The notes under the pieces were generated by a model, which saw only the letters and a list, made by a program, of their open reading frames with translations, made no database searches and was not told where the DNA came from. Shown piece after piece: positions 6,315 to 11,404 of a DNA stretch of 19,583 nt. Position 1 is the stretch's first letter, and the number at the start of each line of letters is the position of its first letter. This DNA is from an uncultured Acetatifactor sp. Its GTDB lineage: Bacteria > Bacillota > Clostridia > Lachnospirales > Lachnospiraceae. The DNA is taken from NCBI GenBank assembly GCA_947631715.1, contig CANRMK010000008.1, positions 1 through 19,583 of the forward strand, given 5' to 3'. The position numbers and the translations under genes are program-made.

Positions 6315-7406
6315 ATGGGGCGATTGACGATCTACAAGGATGAAGCTTCGGACTCCACAGTGGTGTCCAATCTTTTTATTGATGAATATATGAAAGATGC
6401 AAACGATGCCCAGGTAAAGGTCTACCTTTACCTGCTCCGCATGATGCAGGCCCATCAGGCCACCAGTGTGTCCGACATTGCCGACAGGTTCAACCACACG
6501 GAAAAGGACGTAGTGCGCGCCTTGAAATACTGGGAAAAGCAGCGGATCCTGGACCTGGATTTCGACGAGAACAAGACTCTGGTAGGCATCCATATCCTGG
6601 ATCTGGACAACCTTCAGAGCAGCCGAAAGCCCAGGGGATCTGCCTTTGTGCCCATGCCTGCCTCCCTGCGCGAGGAGACTTCTTCCGCTAATATGGCATC
6701 ATTCCCCAGCGCAGAACAGGATGTCGTGCGCTCTTTTGAAAAGCCCTCTTATTCCGCAGACCAGCTGAGAGAATTTAAGGACCGGCAGGACACTGCACAG
6801 CTTCTCTTTATCGCGGAATCCTACATTGGGAGGCCTCTGACGCCCTCGGAGATGAAGACCATCCTGTATTTTACGGATGTGCTCCGTTTTTCCGACGATC
6901 TTATTGATTATCTGCTCCAGTACTGCGTGGACCGCGGGAAAAAGGACTTTAAGTATATAGAAAAGGTCGCTGTCAACTGGGCCGAGGAGGGAATCACCAC
7001 GCCCAGGCAGGCGCAGAAAGCCACCGCCAGATATGACAAAAATGTTTACGCCATTATGAACGAGCTGGGCAAGAGCGGATCCCCCACTGCGAAAGAGATG
7101 GAATATATCAACCGCTGGATAAAAGAGTATGGCTTTACGTCCGACATTATCTTTGAGGCCTGTCAGCGCACAGTGCTGGCTACCGACAGGCACCGCTTTG
7201 AATATGCCGAGGGGATTTTAAGCAGCTGGAAAGACCAGAATGTACATATGAAATCAGATATCCGCAAGATCGACGATCTGTACCAGCAGCGCCGGAAGAC
7301 TGCTGCCGCCTCAGAAAAGAACAGGCAGCCCGGCAGCCGTTTCAACCAGTTCGCCCAGAACAGCTATGACTTTGACGCCCTGGAGCAGGAGCTGCGGAGC
7401 AACTGA
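6315..7406 (+). CDS. DnaD/DnaB-like replication initiation (helicase-loading) protein
   Basis: Proteins of this family remodel origin DNA and help load the replicative helicase in Firmicutes. The 363-residue product has an N-terminal winged-helix-like part (about 1-100: VYLYLLRMMQ, TSVSDIADRFN, ALKYWEKQRIL) and a low-complexity linker (about 101-150). Two DnaD C-terminal-type domains follow at about 155-235 and 243-320. Each has the hallmark YxxxIxxxW motif: YIEKVAVNW (214-222, Val for Ile) and YAEGILSSW (297-305). One N-terminal plus two C-terminal domains matches Bacillus DnaB rather than the shorter DnaD. The ATG at 6315 is chosen because AAGGAAG lies seven bases upstream; the ATG at 6309 is too close and earlier in-frame starts run through the DnaA boxes. 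A DnaC/DnaI-like gene follows 43 bases later, as in Bacillus dnaB-dnaI. Confidence 0.88.
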   Translation: MGRLTIYKDEASDSTVVSNLFIDEYMKDANDAQVKVYLYLLRMMQAHQATSVSDIADRFNHTEKDVVRALKYWEKQRILDLDFDENKTLVGIHILDLDNLQSSRKPRGSAFVPMPASLREETSSANMASFPSAEQDVVRSFEKPSYSADQLREFKDRQDTAQLLFIAESYIGRPLTPSEMKTILYFTDVLRFSDDLIDYLLQYCVDRGKKDFKYIEKVAVNWAEEGITTPRQAQKATARYDKNVYAIMNELGKSGSPTAKEMEYINRWIKEYGFTSDIIFEACQRTVLATDRHRFEYAEGILSSWKDQNVHMKSDIRKIDDLYQQRRKTAAASEKNRQPGSRFNQFAQNSYDFDALEQELRSN

Positions 7407-7449
7407 CAGGACGCCGCGCCATAGGGGCGATTCAACGGAGGAGACATTC

Positions 7450-8448
7450 GTGGCACTCAGCAATGCACAATATGAAAGCATTCTCAAAAAATACGAGCGC
7501 ACCAGGGACACGAACCGGCATATCCTGGAGGAGCGCAGGGAGCGGATCTACAGAGAACTCCCCGCGTACCGGGAGGCGGAAGTCTCTGCAGGCGCTCTGT
7601 CTGCCGAAGCCGTCAGGCAAATGCTGGACGGAGACGAGGAGGCGGTGCTCAGGCTGCGGGAACAGCTGTCCCGTCTGGCAGAGGAGCGCGCCGCTCTTCT
7701 CTCAAAGGCCGGTTACCCTGCGGATTATCTGGAGCCCATATACACGTGTCCCCTCTGTCAGGATACCGGATACACGGCCACGCCGGACGGGCTGCGCGAA
7801 AAATGCCGCTGTTTCCGCAATCAGGAGATTTCTATCCGCTATGCCCAGTCAAATATACAGGATATGATCAGCCGGGAAAACTTTTCCACTCTCTCCTATG
7901 AATATTATCAGGGAGAAGATCTGCAGCATTTTAAAGCCGCTGTGGAGCTGAGCAGAAAATTTGCAGAAAATTTCCGGGAGGGCTGTCATAATCTGTTTTT
8001 TTATGGTACAGTAGGTACTGGTAAAAGTTTTCTGTCAGGCTGCATTGCAAATGAGCTGCTTCAGGCCGGGTACTCTGTCATTTACTTCAGTGCCGCCGGC
8101 CTGTTCGACAGACTTGCCTACTTTTCCTTTGACGCAAAGGGAAAGGACATGCTCCATGCGTTTTATGGGGATATTTACGGCTGCGATCTGCTGATCATAG
8201 ACGATCTGGGCACGGAGGTCACTAACAGTTTTGTAAATTCACAGCTTTTCTCCTGCCTGAATGAGCGCAGTCTGCGGCAAAGATCCACCATTATCTCCAC
8301 AAATTTAAGCCTGGAAGAACTCAGGGACCGCTATTCGGACAGGATCTTCTCCCGGATCACCAGCGGGTTCTCCCTGTGCAAGCTCACCGGCCCTGATATC
8401 CGGATCTACAGAAAGCGCCGGGCCAGTTCTTCCGCTTCCGGTGAATAG
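7450..8448 (+). CDS. dnaC: DnaC/DnaI-like AAA+ helicase loader ATPase
   Basis: This is predicted to load the hexameric replicative helicase onto DNA with ATP. The 332-residue product has an Arg/Glu-rich coiled region (about 10-85) and a cysteine cluster C100, C103, C119, C121, similar to the zinc site of Bacillus DnaI. The AAA+ core follows: Walker A GTVGTGKS (186-193), Walker B LLIIDD (247-252), sensor-1 STNL with Asn285, and RIFSRI with candidate arginine finger Arg298 or Arg302. The GTG start at 7450 is chosen because CGGAGGA lies seven to eight bases upstream, and because an earlier start would overlap the preceding gene. In Bacillus naming the equivalent is DnaI, since DnaC there is the helicase. 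It is cotranscribed with the upstream DnaD/DnaB-like gene. Confidence 0.9.
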   Translation: MALSNAQYESILKKYERTRDTNRHILEERRERIYRELPAYREAEVSAGALSAEAVRQMLDGDEEAVLRLREQLSRLAEERAALLSKAGYPADYLEPIYTCPLCQDTGYTATPDGLREKCRCFRNQEISIRYAQSNIQDMISRENFSTLSYEYYQGEDLQHFKAAVELSRKFAENFREGCHNLFFYGTVGTGKSFLSGCIANELLQAGYSVIYFSAAGLFDRLAYFSFDAKGKDMLHAFYGDIYGCDLLIIDDLGTEVTNSFVNSQLFSCLNERSLRQRSTIISTNLSLEELRDRYSDRIFSRITSGFSLCKLTGPDIRIYRKRRASSSASGE

Positions 8449-8489
8449 CGGAAACGATTCCGTATACAGAAAGGGAAAGGTTATACTAT

Positions 8490-9674
8490 ATGGCCAACCG
8501 TGAAGAAAAAAGAAATCTTGAAACGATACCTGTGGGCTCCCTGGGCATTATTGCCCTGGAAAGCTGCAAGTCCCTGGGGGAACAGGTAGACCGGTACCTC
8601 GTAAAATGGAGAGCGGAGCGGGAAAGCGAGCATAAGGACTCCCTTGCTTTTGCCGGGTACCAGAGAGATTCGTACCTGCTGAACACAAAAGTGCCCCGCT
8701 TCGGCTCCGGCGAGGCCAAGGGTATGGTCCTGGAATCGGTCCGGGGAGACGATCTCTACCTGTTAGTGGACGTATGCAATTATTCCCTGACCTATTCCCT
8801 CTGCGGCCATGAAAACCATATGTCTCCCGATGACCACTATCAGGATCTCAAGAGGATCATCGCGGCAGTGGGCGGAAAAGCCCGGCGCATTACGGTGATC
8901 ATGCCTTTCCTCTACGAAAGCCGCCAGCACAAGCGCAGTGCCCGTGAGTCTCTGGACTGCGCCCTGGCCCTGCAGGAGCTGGTTCAGATGGGAGTAGACA
9001 ATATTATCACATTTGACGCCCATGACCCCAGAGTGCAGAATGCGATCCCGCTGCACGGCTTTGAGACGGTACAGCCCGCGTATCAGTTCATTAAGGGGCT
9101 GCTTCGCAATGTAAAGGATCTGCAGCTGGATTCCGGCCACATGATGATCATCAGCCCGGACGAGGGCGGTATGAGCAGGGCCATCTATATTGCCAATGTG
9201 CTGGGCCTGGATATGGGTATGTTCTACAAGCGGCGTGATTACACCCGGATCGTCAATGGCCGCAATCCCATTGTAGCCCACGAATTCCTTGGGACCAGTG
9301 TGGAGGGCAAGGATATGATCATCATCGATGACATGATCTCCTCCGGCGAGAGCGTGCTGGAGGTAGCCGCTCTGCTGAAGCAGCGCAAGGCAAAGCGTGT
9401 ATTCGTGTTCGCTACTTTCGGGCTGTTCACCAACGGCCTCGACAAATTTGACAGCGCATATGAGAACGGAATGCTGGACAGGGTGCTGACCACGAATCTG
9501 ATCTATCAGACTCCGGAACTGCTGGAGAGGGAGTGGTACATCAACTGCGACCTGAGCAAATACATTGCATATATCATAGACACTCTCAACCATGACTCCT
9601 CCATCAGCGATCTGCTCAATCCCAACGAAAGGATTCAACAGATCGTAGCGAAATACAAAAACGGCGAGCTGTGA
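8490..9674 (+). CDS. prs: Ribose-phosphate pyrophosphokinase (PRPP synthetase), long divergent type
   Basis: This is predicted to make PRPP from ribose-5-phosphate and ATP for purine, pyrimidine, histidine, tryptophan and NAD synthesis. At 394 residues it is longer than the usual 310-320, with an N-terminal extension. Recognisable motifs are PFLYESRQHKRSARES (139-154, at the place of the ATP loop PYxxYARQDRK), TFDAHDPRVQ (174-183), SPDEGGMSRA (222-231), YKRRDYTRIVNG (flexible loop) and the PRPP loop DDMISSGES (280-288). Several catalytic segments differ from the classic class I sequence. The ATG at 8490 has AAAGG nine bases upstream. It lies 41 bases after the helicase loader without a terminator, so it is probably the third gene of that operon. 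A strong terminator follows. Confidence 0.88.
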   Translation: MANREEKRNLETIPVGSLGIIALESCKSLGEQVDRYLVKWRAERESEHKDSLAFAGYQRDSYLLNTKVPRFGSGEAKGMVLESVRGDDLYLLVDVCNYSLTYSLCGHENHMSPDDHYQDLKRIIAAVGGKARRITVIMPFLYESRQHKRSARESLDCALALQELVQMGVDNIITFDAHDPRVQNAIPLHGFETVQPAYQFIKGLLRNVKDLQLDSGHMMIISPDEGGMSRAIYIANVLGLDMGMFYKRRDYTRIVNGRNPIVAHEFLGTSVEGKDMIIIDDMISSGESVLEVAALLKQRKAKRVFVFATFGLFTNGLDKFDSAYENGMLDRVLTTNLIYQTPELLEREWYINCDLSKYIAYIIDTLNHDSSISDLLNPNERIQQIVAKYKNGEL

Positions 9675-9686
9675 CATGTCCGGCCC

Positions 9687-9715
9687 GGGCGGCAGATGAT
9701 CTGCCGCCCTTTTTT
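9687..9715 (+). terminator. Strong rho-independent terminator after prs
   Basis: GGGCGGCAG pairs with CTGCCGCCC as a nine-pair GC-rich stem with a five-base loop, followed directly by TTTTTT. It starts 12 bases after the prs stop and closes the replication/PRPP operon. Confidence 0.93.
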
Positions 9716-9753
9716 GTGTTCTTTTTTATATGGAATCGCTGAATCTTGATTTT

Positions 9754-9834
9754 AGTTCAGCCCCTCCGTCGTATTCAGCCCGGTAATGTCGATGTTCTCC
9801 CGACAGTACCGGGAGAGGAAAGGGTGAACTGTTG
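9754..9834. repeat. Palindromic repeat, internally deleted copy (copy 1)
   Basis: The ends are AGTTCA (9754) and TGAACT (9825-9830). Bases 9774-9802 are identical over 29 bases to 10567-10595 of copy 2. In this copy the loop is missing: CCCGGTA-A-TGTCG (9779-9791) pairs with CGACA-G-TACCGGG (9801-9813) around a nine-base loop. It lies between the prs terminator and the bioY control region. No coding potential is seen. Confidence 0.8.
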
Positions 9835-9840
9835 TCTCGA

Positions 9841-9869
9841 TTGTAACCCTGCGTTTTTTATGGTTGACA
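9841..9869 (+). promoter_or_regulatory. BirA operator 1 (over the bioY -35)
   Basis: TTGTAACC, 13 bases, GGTTGACA resembles the Gram-positive biotin-repressor operator (TGTTAACC-N13-GGTTAACA type). The right half contains the promoter -35 TTGACA, so BirA bound here would block RNA polymerase. The left half differs from consensus at two positions. Confidence 0.6.
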
Positions 9870-9892
9870 TTTTGTCCGGTTTGTGATATGTT
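9864..9892 (+). promoter_or_regulatory. bioY promoter
   Basis: TTGACA (9864-9869), a 17-base spacer, then TATGTT (9887-9892) with a TGn extension at 9884-9886. The predicted start is near 9899, inside BirA operator 2. Confidence 0.75.
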
Positions 9893-9897
9893 CTATT

Positions 9898-9926
9898 AGT
9901 CAACCATTCATAATACATGGTTTACA
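9898..9926 (+). promoter_or_regulatory. BirA operator 2 (over the bioY transcription start)
   Basis: AGTCAACC, 13 bases, GGTTTACA. The AACC-N13-GGTT core spacing equals operator 1 exactly. It lies directly downstream of the -10, the classic position for biotin repression. Function is inferred from its match to the BirA family and from the biotin transporter gene downstream. Confidence 0.78.
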
Positions 9927-9985
9927 TTAGAGATATGATTGACATTGGGATTCAAAAATACAGCACCCAGACCAAAGGAGACAGC

Positions 9986-10579
9986 ATGGAAAACAAGACT
10001 GATTCAAAAAAATTTCTGACCATAAGACAGATGTGCCTGACAGGCCTCATGACCGCGATCATATGCGTCCTGGCGCCTGTTTCCTTGAACATACCCATAA
10101 GTCCCGTGCCCATCTCGCTGGGCACGCTTGCCATTTACTTTGTGCTGATGGTGCTTGGGCTTAAGCTGGGCGTTCTCAGCGTAATCCTCTACATCCTGCT
10201 GGGCCTCGCAGGACTTCCCGTATTTACCGGCTTCACCAGCGGTCCCGGCAAGCTGTTCGGCCCTACGGGCGGCTATATCATCGGGTATATTTTTCTGGCC
10301 CTGATCAGCGGCCTGTTTGCAGAACGCCGGCAGTCCGGACTATTCTCCCGCATACTGGGAATCATTCTGGGGACAGCCGTCATGTACCTCCTGGGCACTT
10401 TCTGGCTTGCATACCAGACATCCTGCACTCTGGCACAGGCATTCCTGCAGGCCGTTATCCCATTTCTGCCCGGAGATATGGTAAAGCTGATCCTGGCAGC
10501 CTCCCTGGGAACACAGCTTAGAAAACGCCTGCAGAAGGCCGGCCTTATACAGGCGGCTGGTAACAGTTCAGCCCGGTAA
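9986..10579 (+). CDS. bioY: BioY, biotin-binding S component of an ECF transporter
   Basis: BioY is the membrane protein that captures biotin and works with the shared energising module EcfA/EcfA'/EcfT. The 197-residue product has about six hydrophobic segments. It carries the family signature GPGKLFGPTGGYIIGY (86-101), preceded by ISPVPISLGTLAIYF near 38-52, both typical of BioY. The ATG at 9986 has AAAGGAG six bases upstream. An earlier in-frame ATG at 9917 lies inside the BirA operator, so it is rejected. The promoter with two BirA-type operators implies repression when biotin is plentiful. The stop codon and the last five residues (NSSAR) lie inside a palindromic repeat, so the C-terminus was probably altered by its insertion. 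No ecfAAT genes are in the window. Confidence 0.95.
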   Translation: MENKTDSKKFLTIRQMCLTGLMTAIICVLAPVSLNIPISPVPISLGTLAIYFVLMVLGLKLGVLSVILYILLGLAGLPVFTGFTSGPGKLFGPTGGYIIGYIFLALISGLFAERRQSGLFSRILGIILGTAVMYLLGTFWLAYQTSCTLAQAFLQAVIPFLPGDMVKLILAASLGTQLRKRLQKAGLIQAAGNSSAR

Positions 10580-10735
10580 TGTCGATGTTCTCCCGGCAGA
10601 CCGTTGGAGCACGTCGGCACTTGGCGAGGTACTCTCGAGCCTAGAGCCGTTACGTGCGGAGCCGAGCGGAAGCGCGTCTGCCGGGAGAACATCGGCAGTA
10701 CCGGGCGTGACTTGCAGGGGAATGGCTGAACTGTT
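10562..10735. repeat. Long palindromic repeat element, full copy (copy 2)
   Basis: The outer arms (10562-10573 and 10724-10735) are a perfect 12-base inverted repeat. Inner arms 10571-10601 and 10676-10706 pair over 31 bases with two mismatches. They enclose a 74-base GC-rich loop that has its own GCACGT/ACGTGC pairing (10609-10614 with 10652-10657). The right arm carries 17 extra bases (10707-10723) that the left arm lacks. It looks like a non-coding MITE- or REP-like element. It overlaps the end of bioY and lies just before the queT promoter. No T-run follows, so it is not an obvious terminator. Confidence 0.85.
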
Positions 10736-10744
10736 GCCCGGCTC

Positions 10745-10773
10745 TTGCAATTCTCTTCCGTCCGTGTTATATT
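10745..10773 (+). promoter_or_regulatory. queT promoter
   Basis: TTGCAA (10745-10750), a 17-base spacer, then TATATT (10768-10773) with TGn just before it (10765-10767). Start near 10780. The leader contains the preQ1 riboswitch. Confidence 0.7.
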
Positions 10774-10815
10774 TTTATTTGCTGATGCCCCAGTCCCATT
10801 TCAGGCGCGTCACGC

Positions 10816-10858
10816 GGTGAGTTCGAGACCTTCCTCACCTAAAACAAAACTAAAGGAG
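10816..10858 (+). promoter_or_regulatory. preQ1-I-type riboswitch controlling queT
   Basis: The P1 stem GGTGAG (10816-10821) pairs with CTCACC (10834-10839) around the 12-base loop TTCGAGACCTTC. An A-rich tail TAAAACAAAACTAAAGG runs into the Shine-Dalgarno. Stem size, the loop starting TTC, the loop length and the AACAAAAC-like tail fit the preQ1-I class as known from Bacillus and Thermoanaerobacter. The tail containing AAAGGAG suggests that ligand binding hides the ribosome binding site (translational control). The downstream gene is a queuosine-precursor transporter, as expected. Confidence 0.82.
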
Positions 10859-10866
10859 AATAGAAT

Positions 10867-11382
10867 ATGAATCAGAAAGTACGCTATCTCACTCACGCGG
10901 CCATCATTGCCGCCCTCTATGTAGTGCTGACGGAAATTGCAGCCTGGCTGGGCCTTGCAAGTTCCGCCATTCAAATCCGCTTTTCGGAAGCCCTCACTGT
11001 TTTACCCTTTTTCACACCGGCGGTGGTTCCCGGGCTTTTTGTGGGCTGCCTGCTGTCAAATCTGCTGACGGGATGCGCCCCTCTCGACGTTCTGTTCGGC
11101 AGCATTGCCACACTGATCGGCGCTTTGGGAAGCCGGCTGCTGAGCCGTCCCATAGGGGGCAGCATAAGGCCCTGGCAGAAATGGCTGGTGCCGCTTCCGC
11201 CTATTCTGGCCAACACCCTGATCGTTCCCTTTGTGCTCGCCTATGTGTATCGGCTCGAGGGCACCATTCCCTATTTCATGCTGACGGTAGGGGCCGGAGA
11301 GATCATTTCCTGCGGTATCCTGGGCTTGATGCTCATGAAGCTGTTAGAGCGTTACCGGCATCAGCTTTTCCCGAAAGAGTGA
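10867..11382 (+). CDS. queT: QueT, queuosine-precursor ECF transporter S component
   Basis: QueT-family proteins are the substrate-binding membrane subunits for preQ1/queuine-type precursors of tRNA queuosine and use the shared ECF energising module. The 171-residue product has five to six hydrophobic segments. It shows the family pattern: RYLTHAAIIAALYVVLTE at the N-terminus, IQIRFSEALTVLPFF near 36-50, then VPGLFVGCLLSNLL and PLPPILANTLIVPFVL. The ATG at 10867 has AAAGGAG eight bases upstream, and that site forms the end of the preQ1 riboswitch. It has its own promoter and sits tail-to-tail with the next gene, 22 bases apart. The riboswitch supports the substrate assignment. Confidence 0.92.
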   Translation: MNQKVRYLTHAAIIAALYVVLTEIAAWLGLASSAIQIRFSEALTVLPFFTPAVVPGLFVGCLLSNLLTGCAPLDVLFGSIATLIGALGSRLLSRPIGGSIRPWQKWLVPLPPILANTLIVPFVLAYVYRLEGTIPYFMLTVGAGEIISCGILGLMLMKLLERYRHQLFPKE

Positions 11383-11404
11383 CCGTGCGGATTCTGCGGA
11401 CAGG

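Noticed and set aside
9860..9907. Perfect nine-base inverted repeat ATGGTTGAC/GTCAACCAT spaced by 30 bases as a separate operator
   Set aside because: The arms are the inner halves of the two BirA sites facing each other, so the repeat follows from having two operators.
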